This document shows, piece after piece, positions 17,668 to 26,783 of a DNA stretch of 64,000 bases. Source of the stretch: CAVRXQ01 sp963849105 (GTDB lineage Bacteria; Actinomycetota; Acidimicrobiia; Acidimicrobiales; Bog-793); the NCBI GenBank assembly GCA_963849105.1, contig CAWKGD010000003.1, positions 620,001 through 684,000 of the forward strand. The letters are read 5' to 3'. How positions within the stretch are numbered: position 1 is the stretch's first letter; each line of letters starts with the position of its first letter. Below the pieces are notes generated by a model, which saw nothing but the letters and a program-made list of their open reading frames with translations, searched no databases and had not been told where the DNA came from. The translations under genes and the position numbers were made by a program.

Positions 17668-18810
17668 ATGAAGCGGTCTCCTCTTCAGTGCTTCGAACTC
17701 GAAGAATGGTTCCGGAGCTTCGCGTTCCGGCCGGGCATGGTGAACCTGTCGCCAAGCAATCCGATCTCCCCGACGATCGGCGAACTCCTCAACCTCGCGG
17801 GCGCGTCTATCGCCGACGTGAGCGCGTTGTCGCTCGACTACTCGCAAACCGCTGGCGCTTCGTCGACGCGCCAAGCCGTCGCCGCGCTTTATGAGGACCT
17901 TGATTTCGAGCATGTCGTTGTCACGTCGGGCGCAACCGAAGCAATCCTGCTCACACTCGAAGCGGTCATCGATCCGGGCGCTCGAGTGGTCGTCGAGCAT
18001 CCGCTCTACGGGATCTATGAGCCGCTTCTCGAGTTGCTCGGCGCGGAGATCGTGCCCTGCGAGCTTCGAGCAGCGGACGGATACGACTACGACTTCGCGA
18101 GCCTCGAGCACCTCGTGCGTGCCCATCGAGCAGAACTCATGATCGTCAACCCATACAACAACCCAACGGGTCATGGCCTGACGAGCGAGCAGGCAGTGCA
18201 AACGCTCGTCGAGATTTCGGACCGCACGAACTGCCGAATCTGGAGCGACGACGTTTTCCGGTTCGTCGCCCTCGACGGCGCCGGCCTACGTTCGCCGCTC
18301 GATTTGAAACCGGACGCGATCTCCGTCGGCGATATGACGAAGGCATGGGGCCTCGGCGGTCTCCGGATCGGATGGCTGGCCTGCCGAGACGAGGAGGTGA
18401 TCGAACGCGCGCTGAACACGCGGGACTACACGTCGAACAGCAACTCGATCGTCAGTGAGCGCCTCGCCGAATACGCCCTCTCCGTCCGAGGAACCCTTCT
18501 CGACTCGGCCGTCAACGTGGCGCGTGCGGCGCGCCTCGCGGTCGACCGCTTCATTCGGGACTCTCGCGGCGCGTTGAGTTGGATCCCGCCCGCAGGCGGC
18601 TATTGCGGCTGGATCGAGGTTCATGTCGACGACCCGTCTTCGGTGACGGAGCTGTGCGCGACGCTGACGAAGCAGCGCAATTATTTGGTGCTACCGGGCT
18701 CGGTCTTTGGTCCGACATGGAACGGCTTCATCCGAATCGGCCTCTCGGCGGGATCGGAGCATCTGCTCCGCGGCCTCGACGCGTTGGTAACGGAGGCGGG
18801 CTTGCGGTGA
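17668..18810 (+). CDS. Class I/II PLP-dependent aminotransferase
   Basis: Fold-type I aminotransferase of 380 aa. Visible are GATEAILLTLEAV (phosphate-binding region, 88-100), NPYNNPTG (161-168, Asn to PLP O3), SDDVFR (193-198, Asp to pyridine N), the PLP lysine K225 in GDMTKAWGLGGLRIGW, and a late FIRIGLS (substrate carboxylate Arg). The GDMTKAWG form of the lysine motif occurs in aminotransferases acting on unusual amino acids (capreomycidine-synthase-like), but the substrate here is unknown. ATG 17668. It converges on the peptide ABC importer genes, with about 58 bp between the stops. Confidence 0.88.
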   Translation: MKRSPLQCFELEEWFRSFAFRPGMVNLSPSNPISPTIGELLNLAGASIADVSALSLDYSQTAGASSTRQAVAALYEDLDFEHVVVTSGATEAILLTLEAVIDPGARVVVEHPLYGIYEPLLELLGAEIVPCELRAADGYDYDFASLEHLVRAHRAELMIVNPYNNPTGHGLTSEQAVQTLVEISDRTNCRIWSDDVFRFVALDGAGLRSPLDLKPDAISVGDMTKAWGLGGLRIGWLACRDEEVIERALNTRDYTSNSNSIVSERLAEYALSVRGTLLDSAVNVARAARLAVDRFIRDSRGALSWIPPAGGYCGWIEVHVDDPSSVTELCATLTKQRNYLVLPGSVFGPTWNGFIRIGLSAGSEHLLRGLDALVTEAGLR

Positions 18811-18867
18811 GCGGTCGGTACGGAATCGCCCAGTTGGCAAGCCTTCGGCGAGCGGCCGGCTCGGCGA

Positions 18868-19806
18868 TCAGCGCCTGGTGAGACGAGGCTCGAACACGTC
18901 GCTCAACGCGTCTCCGACGAGGTTGGCCGCCACGACGGTGGCGACGAACAGAATGGCTGCCGGCCAGAGCTGCCACCAGTAACCGTCGAAGAGGTTCGTA
19001 ATCCCGTCGGTGAGGATATTGCCCCAGTTGGTCGCGGGCGGTGGTACACCGAGGCCGAGGAAGCTGATGTACGCGAAGAGCGAAATGGCGTCCGCGACCT
19101 TCAACGTGCCGTTCACGACGACGATGCCGAGCAGATTCGGAGCGACGTGGCGCCGGAGAATGAATCGCGAGCGTGCTCCGAAGACGCGAGAGGCGGCGAC
19201 GTATTCGTGTGTTCGTAGCGTCAATGTTTCACCGCGGGCAAGGCGCGCCGTCGACAGCCAGCTCACTGTCCCGATGACGACGATGATCAACAGCAAGGAG
19301 GGGGTCACCATCGAAGCCAGGAGGACGACGAAAAAGAGGAAGGGGATCGACAGCAAGGCGTCGACGATTCGCATCATCAAGGAGTCGATGAATCCACCCA
19401 CGTATCCGGCGATCGCCCCCCAGACGAGTCCGAACAGAGTAGAGAGCACCCCCACGGCGAAACCGACTTCGAGGGTGCTCTGTCCACCGACCATCAACGC
19501 GCCGAGCTCATCGCGGCCATCAGGCGTCATGCCAAGCAGGTGCCGTGCCGACGGCGCCTGGTTTTCCAAAAGGAGATTCGCCGCGGTCTGGTTTGTGTGG
19601 TAGAAGACCGGTCCGAGCCAGCTGAACAGCAGGATCACCACGAGCACGACGAGACCGGCGACTCCGGACTTGCTCTCGGCGAACGCGGAAAGCGACTGGC
19701 GCCAGTACGCCTTGGCAATGGCAAACGGATCATCGCCCGACGGAGCGATCGGAAGCGCTCCAGTCGCAATCGGCCGTGACGGGCTCGGAATCGCATCGAA
19801 GGTCAT
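18868..19806 (-). CDS. Peptide-type ABC importer, inner-membrane permease (DppC/OppC family)
   Basis: Second permease subunit of a peptide/opine/nickel-type importer, 312 aa. An N-terminal extension precedes helix 1 (GVAGLVVLVVILLFSWLGPVF), as in OppC. The EAA loop that docks the ATPase is present (EYVAASRVFGARSRFILRRHVAPN). ATG 19806 overlaps the stop of the upstream permease gene by 4 bp (ATGA). This is the last gene of the binding-protein/permease operon; no ATPase gene follows. Confidence 0.93.
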   Translation of the reverse strand: MTFDAIPSPSRPIATGALPIAPSGDDPFAIAKAYWRQSLSAFAESKSGVAGLVVLVVILLFSWLGPVFYHTNQTAANLLLENQAPSARHLLGMTPDGRDELGALMVGGQSTLEVGFAVGVLSTLFGLVWGAIAGYVGGFIDSLMMRIVDALLSIPFLFFVVLLASMVTPSLLLIIVVIGTVSWLSTARLARGETLTLRTHEYVAASRVFGARSRFILRRHVAPNLLGIVVVNGTLKVADAISLFAYISFLGLGVPPPATNWGNILTDGITNLFDGYWWQLWPAAILFVATVVAANLVGDALSDVFEPRLTRR

Positions 19807-20729
19807 TTGAGTCGCACCCTCGGATCGAGGATGGCGTAGCCGATGTCGGCGAGGAGATTGCCGATCACTGTCGCCAGCGTGATGACGAGGACGACCCCAA
19901 GCAACACGGGGTAGTCGCGGTTCTGCGCCGCGTTCCAGAACAGCAGCCCGACGCCGGGAAAATCGAACAGCGCCTCGATGATCAGCGAACCAGAGAAGAT
20001 ATACGGCACGGCGAGGCCGATCAGGGTGATCGTCGAGGAGAACGCATTGCGCAGCACGTGACGAAGGAGGACCTGACGCTGTGACGCTCCGGTGGCCCTC
20101 GCGGTACGCACGTAATCGGCGAGCAACGAGTCGATCGTCGCTGCGCGCATGTAGCGGCTGAAGTAGGCAACGTTGCCGAGGACGAGGGTAAGCACTGGCA
20201 GGATCAGATCCTTGAAGTCCGTCCATACTCCGGTGCCGAAGCTCGAGGCGTTGGACGGGGCGACGTTCGTCCAGATGCTCAAGACAACAATGAGCACGCT
20301 GCCCAAGAGGAAAGTCGGTGTTGTGTAGAACACGAGCATGATCGCGGTGATGCCGTGATCATCGAAGTGGTTTCGGCGAAGGCCCTGGATCAGTCCCATC
20401 GGCACCGCAATCGCCAACGCGATCAGCATCGAAGAGCCGACAAGGAGCAGGGTTCGCGGGACGTAGGCCGCGAGGAGCGACGCCACGGTCTGGTTCTGCT
20501 TGTACGAGAAGCCGAGATTGCCCTGCAGGGCGTGCCATAGCCAGATCCCGAATTGGACGAAGAGCGGCTTGTTGAGTCCCTGTTGGATCGTGAACTCATG
20601 GACGGCGTACGCGGTCGCCCGGGGGCCGAGCTGGGCGCGAACCAATCCACCGGGCAGCAAGTGGAGAAGCACGAAGACGATGACCGACACGATGAACATG
20701 ACGACCACCGCTTGTACCAGCCGGCGCAC
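19803..20729 (-). CDS. Peptide-type ABC importer, inner-membrane permease (DppB/OppB family)
   Basis: First permease subunit, 308 aa from GTG 20729, with an N-terminal helix VVVMFIVSVIVFVLLHLLPGG typical of DppB and the EAA loop (DYVRTARATGASQRQVLLRHVLRN). The real start may be five codons upstream at CTG 20744: an excellent AGGAGG (20751-20756) lies six bases before that CTG, but 21 bases before the GTG, and the added residues (L/M-TGYY) give the usual N-terminus. It lies 135 bp downstream of the binding-protein gene. Confidence 0.92.
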   Translation of the reverse strand: MRRLVQAVVVMFIVSVIVFVLLHLLPGGLVRAQLGPRATAYAVHEFTIQQGLNKPLFVQFGIWLWHALQGNLGFSYKQNQTVASLLAAYVPRTLLLVGSSMLIALAIAVPMGLIQGLRRNHFDDHGITAIMLVFYTTPTFLLGSVLIVVLSIWTNVAPSNASSFGTGVWTDFKDLILPVLTLVLGNVAYFSRYMRAATIDSLLADYVRTARATGASQRQVLLRHVLRNAFSSTITLIGLAVPYIFSGSLIIEALFDFPGVGLLFWNAAQNRDYPVLLGVVLVITLATVIGNLLADIGYAILDPRVRLK

Positions 20730-20750
20730 GTAGTAACCGGTCAGGACGAT

Positions 20751-20756
20751 CCTCCT
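20751..20756 (-). promoter_or_regulatory. Ribosome-binding site pointing to a CTG start for the DppB-type permease
   Basis: AGGAGG on the minus strand, six bases before CTG 20744-20742 and 21 before GTG 20729. No ATG, GTG or TTG is in frame at good spacing, so the site argues for a rare CTG start or for an unusually long spacer. Confidence 0.5.
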
Positions 20757-20864
20757 AGACGTTTCAACCGGTGTCGATTGCCAGCGTCCCGCGAGACGTC
20801 ATTGTGTCGTCCGGCGGGGCCGTGATCAGCGCCGCGCGCCGACTCGCTAATGACCCAGGCGCGT

Positions 20865-22709
20865 CTACGACTTGAAGTACCACTCGTTCGGAAGAATGTT
20901 CCCGAATGGCAGCTGTGGCGACCATCCCTGGAGCTTGTTTGAGACGACCGAGATCTGGTTGTCACCAGTTGTCCACCAAAGGGCCGCCTCATCCGTCGCG
21001 ATCCAGTTCTCCAGCGTGAACAGGTAGCTGAGGCCCGAGTGTTCCTCAGCAGAAGTGATCAACGCCTGCGCTGTCGGCGAGTAGAAGCCGCCGCCGTAGT
21101 AGTTGCCCTTGGCGAACTCTTGCTCGAGCGTCGGCAGGATCGCCAAATCACCGTAGTTGGTGAACCAAAGCGGATAGAGCGCCATCGCGAAATTGCATGG
21201 CCCCGGCGGACAGACCCCATCCTCTGAATACATCGTCGTCGCCTGCTCGGGATGCAGGTCCACGTCAATGCCTGCTTGTTTCGCCGACGTCTGGAAGTAC
21301 AGCGCCTGCGCCGACAAATTGACGAGGTCGGTGATCGTGAAGTCCATCCTCAAGGACAAAACACGACCCTTCGCGATTCCTTTTCCGCACTCGTTGTTCG
21401 CGGTGCCTGGGCGCGCACAGACCATGAAACCACTTGACCCCATCTTCCAGCCGTGGTCGGTGAGTAACGAGCGTGCCGACGAAATTGAGAATGGGTACGG
21501 GTCGGTGCGCTCTTGCGGGCTCACGTAGGGAGATCCTGGGATGTTGGGGACCGGACCGTAGGTGAGCTGACCAATGCCATCGAGTGTCGTCTTCAAATAG
21601 AGCGGTTCGTTGATGAGGTGCTGCAGTGCCTCGCGGACGTAGAGCTGGCGGATGAGCGGGCCGTACGTCGGGCTCGTCCAGCCAAGCTCAACGGATTGCT
21701 CGTAGTCGGGCCCCCACGGCGCGATCGTGTAGCCGTGGCTCTTGAAGTAACCCACCAGGCCGTAGTCGCTGTAGGGGATGTACCCGTAGTCGATCTCCCC
21801 TGAGCGGAGGGCGTCGACCTCGGCGGCGGCGGACGGAAACGACTCGATAATCACGTGTGACAGTCGAGGCTCGTCCGGGCCGTCGTAGGCGGAGTTCGCC
21901 GTCAGTTCGGTTCGCCCGCTCACCGAGTCGAAGCTCGTCACGGTGAATGGACCGTCGACGACCTTCCAGAGCGCGTTGCTCGCGTAGGTGGACAGCTTCT
22001 CGGACTGTCCATAGAGGAAGTTGAAGACCTTGGCCGCCCCGGTCGGGGTGAGGTCGTAGTTGCCGACTTTGCCGCCAGCGCTCTCGACGTCCCATGTCCT
22101 CTGCGGCATCGGGACGATGTTGATCAGCTGATTGTCCGTGTACCACTGTTCGCTGTATGGGTGCTTCAGATGAATGACGAAGGTCGTCGCACTCGGGTAG
22201 TCGATGCTCGCGATGTTTCCCGGAAACTCGCCCGGGACGTAGGTACCGATCTTCGACTCGCCAGCCCTGTACAAGTTGAAGAAGAATTCGATGTCGCGCG
22301 TGGTCACGGGCTGGCCGTTCGACCACTTGAAATGCTTCAAGGTGATCGTGATCGTCTGGTCGTGATCAGAGTAGACAGGCGGGTTGCCGATACTGAGGGC
22401 GTAGTTGATAACCGGTTTGCTCCCGTCACCCGGAAAGTAAAGCGGCAACCAAAGGCTCTCGTCGGTGCTCATCTCCCACGGCTCTTCGTTGTCGGAGTTT
22501 TCAAGCGGCAACATCCAGCTGAACTCGTCGGTCGGTTGCAGCGCGAAGGTCGCCGTACCACTTGGCGACACCTTGTGTTTGGCAAGTTCGGTAGCCGACG
22601 CCCGAGAGCAGAGCGCTCCGGCCAAGACGATTGCGAGCGCGACGGGCGCGAATCGGTGAACGCGCGCAGCGGGGCTTCGCCGATGAGGGATCGGGTCCAG
22701 GATTCTCAT
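20865..22709 (-). CDS. Extracellular solute-binding protein, family 5 (peptide/opine/nickel type)
   Basis: Periplasm-facing binding component of the importer, 614 aa. ATG 22709 is supported by GGAGG about eight bases upstream. A signal peptide follows (RFAPVALAIVLAGALCSRASA); the Cys lacks a proper lipobox, so signal peptidase I cleavage is more likely than lipidation. Family 5 features are ITITLKHFKWSNGQPVTTRDIEFFFN near the N-terminus, the central YVREALQHLINEPLY and DVDLHPEQATTMY in the C-terminal lobe. It is the first gene of the operon. The ligand is not predictable. Confidence 0.92.
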   Translation of the reverse strand: MRILDPIPHRRSPAARVHRFAPVALAIVLAGALCSRASATELAKHKVSPSGTATFALQPTDEFSWMLPLENSDNEEPWEMSTDESLWLPLYFPGDGSKPVINYALSIGNPPVYSDHDQTITITLKHFKWSNGQPVTTRDIEFFFNLYRAGESKIGTYVPGEFPGNIASIDYPSATTFVIHLKHPYSEQWYTDNQLINIVPMPQRTWDVESAGGKVGNYDLTPTGAAKVFNFLYGQSEKLSTYASNALWKVVDGPFTVTSFDSVSGRTELTANSAYDGPDEPRLSHVIIESFPSAAAEVDALRSGEIDYGYIPYSDYGLVGYFKSHGYTIAPWGPDYEQSVELGWTSPTYGPLIRQLYVREALQHLINEPLYLKTTLDGIGQLTYGPVPNIPGSPYVSPQERTDPYPFSISSARSLLTDHGWKMGSSGFMVCARPGTANNECGKGIAKGRVLSLRMDFTITDLVNLSAQALYFQTSAKQAGIDVDLHPEQATTMYSEDGVCPPGPCNFAMALYPLWFTNYGDLAILPTLEQEFAKGNYYGGGFYSPTAQALITSAEEHSGLSYLFTLENWIATDEAALWWTTGDNQISVVSNKLQGWSPQLPFGNILPNEWYFKS

Positions 22710-23063
22710 GGCCAATCCTCCTTCTGTCCTTTTTGAACTCGTACTCAGAGGCTCGAAGCGCGCAACTGGGGTTTGCTGCGCCAAATCGCCCGTCAGGTCC
22801 GTCGGTTTGCCTCTATGAGGCTGTCCTCACGCACACACATCCGAAAGGCCAGTTCAGAGGCTATGTGGACAGTAGCTTGCCAATAGAGTACGGCCGAGAC
22901 TTGCGTCGATCGCCAGTTTGAACATTGCGCGCTCTGTCGTAAACCTCGTGGTGCCAGCACCAGGTCCGCAAACCTACTGGCTACCTGGGTTCACGCCTCG
23001 CTCTCAGACATAGTGCGACGTGGGGGCGCGCCCGAGAGGTAGGCGGCGTGGCGTGACAAACAG
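22710..23063. other. Divergent intergenic region
   Basis: About 350 bases between the divergent binding-protein and FtsX-like genes. It must hold both promoters. I see no gene, hairpin or clear operator in it. Confidence 0.5.
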
Positions 23064-25628
23064 ATGAGGCAGATCCTCGGTGTTGTGTGGTATCGCTTTC
23101 GGGCCACATCCCGCCGGCGGTGGCCCGGTTATGTCGCGATCGTGATGCTGCTCGCGCTGATGGGCGGTTTGGCTCTCGCGGCTGTCGCTGGAGCTCGGCG
23201 CACCCAGTCCTTTTATCCGAACTATCTCGTCGACACGAACCCGTCCAACCTCGTTGTTTCACCGAATATCCAAGGCGCAACGATCGCAAACTCCGCTCAC
23301 TCGTCGATTCTCACCAAGGAGTTCTCCCAGATCCCCGATGTGAAACGCGTCGTGGACTACACATACCTTAACGTCATACCTCTCCGAAAGAACGGAACGC
23401 CGAATCCCGGAAATGCGCTTGTCTCTAGCGAGGCGGACCCGGTCGGAAGTGCGGATGGCGAGTTCTTTCAGCAGGACCGTGTCACGGTGATCGAGGGTCG
23501 TATGCCGAATTCCAACAATCCGGATGAGTTCGTCACAGACGCATCCCTCGCTCATCTCGTCGGATGGCATGTCGGCGAGGTCGTTCCATTCGGCGCGTAC
23601 TCCCTTGCGCAGTTCAATTCACCAACAGGAGAACCCACGGGCAAAACGCGCCACCCCATCGAGGAGAAGCTCGTCGGAATCGTCGCTTTCAACAACCATG
23701 CCGTCGTTCATGACGATGTGGATCACTACGTTTCCTACGCGCTCTTCACCCCAGCGCTTACTCGGTTGCTGCGCGCACGTGGAGACTACTACCCGTACTT
23801 CATCTACGGTCTCAAACTCGATCATGGGCGCCGCGACGTCGCGGCGGTAGAGCGGGAGGTCATCCGCCTCTTGCCACGCGGGACGACTTATCAGTTCTAT
23901 GTGCCGTCGGTGGTCGAGGGAGAAGTTGAAAGCGCGATTAAGCCTGAATCGGTCGCGCTCGGGGCATTTGGTGCCATTGCGGCGCTGGCCGCACTTCTCA
24001 TCGTCAGTCAGTTGATCGGGCGGGAACTGCGAACGAATCTCGACGACCTCTACGTGCTCCGTGCGCTCGGCGCTGATCCCAAAATGACGCGCGCCGACGG
24101 GTTGTTCGGCGTCCTCGGCGCTGTGGTCGTTGGTTCGCTGCTCGCTGTGGGTGTCGCGATCGGGCTGTCGCCCCTTGCGCCGATCGGCGCCGTTCGGGAG
24201 GTCGATCCAAATCCACAGATCTCATATGACTGGCTGGTGCTCGGCCTTGGGCTCGTCGTGTTCATCTTTGGACTCGTCACCGTCACGCTGGCCCTCGCCT
24301 ACTGGCGATCGCCCGACCGCGTTGTGCGTCAAGATCAGCAGTTCGCGGGGCCGAGCTCGATGCTCATGGGCGCAACCCTCTCATCGATACTTCCCGCACC
24401 CGCAAGGATCGGCGTCGGATTCGCTTTGGATCCCGGACGCGGTCGAGCTGCGGTGCCGGTTCGCTCGGCTCTGCTCGGAACAGGGCTCGCGGTGCTCACG
24501 GTCGTAGCGACCCTCACTTTCGGGAGCGGCCTTCAGACACTCGTGTCCCACCCAGCGCTTTACGGCTGGAACTGGAGCTACGCGCTGGCATCGGCGAACG
24601 GCGGAAGCGTTCCACCGCAGGTTGGCCCACTTCTTGATCGCGACCGAGACGTCGTCGCTTGGAGCGGGTTCTCCTTTGCCAATGCACAGATCGACGGACA
24701 GACCGTGCCCATCGTTCTCGAAAGCCCGCACGCGAGCGTTACGCCACCGATTCTTTCGGGTCACTCGATCAAAGCGAACAACCAGATCGTGCTTGGTGCA
24801 GTGACGCTCGCACAATTACATACGCACGTCGGCGACACCGTCACCGTCACCTACGGAACCCCGAAAGATGCTCCCGCGTATGTGCCGCCGACGCGCCTTC
24901 TCGTCGTCGGGACCGCCACCATGCCGGCGATGGGAAATTCGGGAAGTCTCCATACGTCGATGGGAACAGGGGCGCTCCTTCCGACGGGCATCGAACCCGC
25001 CTCGATGGTGAAAGCACTGGCAACCCCGTATCTGACGCTCAATGGGCCGGCTGCCTTCGTCGTTCGATTGCGCCGTGGAGTCAGTCGCGCCCTCGCCCTC
25101 GAGTCGCTGCGGAGGATCGCGAACGAGGCTACGAAACTGCTCGCCGAGGTTCCGAACGGACAAGGCGGTGGCGCGGTCGTCGTCTTGTCGGTGCAGCGTC
25201 CTGCCGAGATCGTGAACTACCGCTCCATGGGTGCGACTCCCGCGATTCTTGTTTCAGCGCTCGCGGCCGGCGCGGTGATCGCCCTCGGCCTCACCCTCGT
25301 CGCCTCCGTTCGGCGCCGGAGGAGAGAATTGGCAATGTTGAAGACGCTGGGGTTTACTAGGCGTCAGCTCGCCGCCACTACTGCTTGGCAAGCCTCGACC
25401 GCTGCGGCGATAGGCACGATCGTGGGCGTGCCGATCGGCATCTTGCTCGGGCGATGGCTGTGGATCCTGTTTGCGCACGGCATCCACGCGGTACCCGACG
25501 CAACGGTTCCGACGATCTCTATCGTCCTCGTCGCGCTCAGTACTCTCGTCCTAGCGAACGTCGTTGCGCTATTTCCGGGCCGCATCGCCGCACGGACTCG
25601 AATCGCGCTGCTGCTGCGCTCGGAGTGA
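23064..25628 (+). CDS. FtsX-like ABC transporter permease, two-module
   Basis: Type VII (MacB/FtsX-like) permease of 854 aa. An N-terminal helix (GYVAIVMLLALMGGLALAAVAG) leads into a large extracellular domain. A cluster of helices at about 300-420 and a second at about 720-854 make the duplicated FtsX module. The RRRRELAMLKTLGFTRRQLAATTAWQAS region is the typical coupling segment next to the last helices, and a similar LYVLRALGADPKMTRADG occurs in the first module. These proteins work with a separate LolD/MacB-like ATPase, but none is encoded beside it. Substrate is probably a lipid, peptide or envelope component. Confidence 0.9.
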   Translation: MRQILGVVWYRFRATSRRRWPGYVAIVMLLALMGGLALAAVAGARRTQSFYPNYLVDTNPSNLVVSPNIQGATIANSAHSSILTKEFSQIPDVKRVVDYTYLNVIPLRKNGTPNPGNALVSSEADPVGSADGEFFQQDRVTVIEGRMPNSNNPDEFVTDASLAHLVGWHVGEVVPFGAYSLAQFNSPTGEPTGKTRHPIEEKLVGIVAFNNHAVVHDDVDHYVSYALFTPALTRLLRARGDYYPYFIYGLKLDHGRRDVAAVEREVIRLLPRGTTYQFYVPSVVEGEVESAIKPESVALGAFGAIAALAALLIVSQLIGRELRTNLDDLYVLRALGADPKMTRADGLFGVLGAVVVGSLLAVGVAIGLSPLAPIGAVREVDPNPQISYDWLVLGLGLVVFIFGLVTVTLALAYWRSPDRVVRQDQQFAGPSSMLMGATLSSILPAPARIGVGFALDPGRGRAAVPVRSALLGTGLAVLTVVATLTFGSGLQTLVSHPALYGWNWSYALASANGGSVPPQVGPLLDRDRDVVAWSGFSFANAQIDGQTVPIVLESPHASVTPPILSGHSIKANNQIVLGAVTLAQLHTHVGDTVTVTYGTPKDAPAYVPPTRLLVVGTATMPAMGNSGSLHTSMGTGALLPTGIEPASMVKALATPYLTLNGPAAFVVRLRRGVSRALALESLRRIANEATKLLAEVPNGQGGGAVVVLSVQRPAEIVNYRSMGATPAILVSALAAGAVIALGLTLVASVRRRRRELAMLKTLGFTRRQLAATTAWQASTAAAIGTIVGVPIGILLGRWLWILFAHGIHAVPDATVPTISIVLVALSTLVLANVVALFPGRIAARTRIALLLRSE

Positions 25629-25744
25629 GCATTGACCGGGGCACCTGCGACGTTGTCGAACGTCGCTCAGTTCGGATGCACGGCATTCAGAGCGGCTCAT
25701 ATTGATCAGGATCGAGCGCGCGTGAATGGTTGGGGTGGCGGCGA

Positions 25745-26126
25745 TCAGGAGGTCCACACGACAACGACTTGTCCCGTTTTCACTCTCCCATCAGTGGGCG
25801 TGTTGGTGGCCGATGCCGCCGCGTTCTTGTCATCGGTCAGGACCCATATCCCGTAGCAGCCACGTTCCCGGGTGAGGGACGCCAATCTCCCCACAAGAGC
25901 GCGCCCCGAGACCTCTGCCCGGAGAGGCTCTCTCCACGGCGTGCTTCGGTCAGGGTGGGTCAGCTCGACACCACTGACGAACCCAGATGAGTAATCACCT
26001 TCGAAAGCAACGAGGAGGTGAAGGCCCTTCTTCACCGAGAAAGCGACGGGCCGCATTCTCATTCGCCGAGCTGTCGAACAGATGGGACGCCGCGCGGACG
26101 CGATCCTCATCGCCGCTGCCGAGCAT
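25745..26126 (-). pseudogene. Frameshifted GNAT acetyltransferase (AAC(3)-I-like)
   Basis: From ATG 26126 the frame reads MLGSGDEDRVRAASHLFD and NAARRFLGEEG, then the homology passes to another frame at about 26025 and continues LHLLVAFEGDYSSGFVSGVE, LTHPDRSTP, RALVGRLASL, RERGCYGIWVLTDDKNAAA and QVVVVW. The acetyl-CoA loop is damaged: about 15 residues before RALVG are missing, and the expected RGRGIG is only recognisable as GRGLG in a third frame. The pattern is that of small GNAT enzymes related to aminoglycoside 3-N-acetyltransferase I. It is clearly broken. Confidence 0.8.
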
Positions 26127-26472
26127 CTTGATCTCCAGGAATGAACCCTGTCTTGGTCGCGAGCGTCCAAGGTGGACACAAACTCGCTCCGCGCTGGGGT
26201 CGGCGACCCGTGGGCTGGCGGGTGAGGATCGGCTTAGCTTCGGCGGGGCGATGGTCGCGTTTCAATCTGACGGTGGTGGCGAATGAGACGACCGCCCATG
26301 CAGCAAACGCGATCCAAGCAAGGGCATTGCTGAATGTGTGGAGTCCGGAGATGCGGTAGACGTCCGCTACAGCCGAGGTCGCCACGGCGGTCATTCCCAG
26401 CGGAAACACGGTCGCCCATCGTCGTGGGTTGAAATTCCAACGGGGGCGGAGGATCTCGCAAACAGCAACCAT
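26107..26472 (-). pseudogene. C-terminal remnant of a TDT/TehA-type transporter
   Basis: Only the end of a tellurite-resistance/dicarboxylate transporter of the TDT (SLAC1) family is left. FNPRRWATVFPLGMTAVATS is the conserved penultimate-helix segment, followed by a last helix (ALAWIAFAAWAVVSFATTV) and a basic tail. Upstream the frame stays open to about 26527 with LLDLALWARSIALLAM, then meets a stop. A full protein has about ten helices and 320 or more residues, so this is a truncated relic, overlapping the start of the acetyltransferase relic. Confidence 0.65.
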
Positions 26473-26624
26473 GGCGAGCAGAGCGATCGATCTCGCCCAG
26501 AGGGCGAGATCGAGTAGCCGCAGAGCTTTTTGACGCGTGCATCATCGACGAGTCACGCGTCCTCGGTCGGTGACCTCGCTTGCATGCCTTGGGAAACTCG
26601 GATGTCATCTTAGATCTGTAAGAC

Positions 26625-26783
26625 ATGTGCGGCAGTTGTTGCATGGAGCGAGGCCGAGACACCGACGAAGAAGCGGGAGAGGAGTCGTTCCCAGCCAGCG
26701 ACCCGCCTTCGTGGTTGGCAGGGCTGATGCAATACACCGACCCGAGAGGATCCGTTAGACAACGAAGAGGAGGCCAACGGTGA
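26625..26783 (+). CDS. Small protein with the ESFPASDPPSW motif
   Basis: 52-aa acidic protein carrying EEAGEESFPASDPPSW, a motif of widespread small bacterial proteins of unknown function. Its stop overlaps the GTG start of the DUF488 gene by 4 bp (GTGA at 26780-26783), a strong sign that it is translated. The start may be ATG 26625 or ATG 26643; the first gives a Cys-rich MCGSCC N-terminus. No strong ribosome-binding site is seen for either. Confidence 0.72.
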   Translation: MCGSCCMERGRDTDEEAGEESFPASDPPSWLAGLMQYTDPRGSVRQRRGGQR

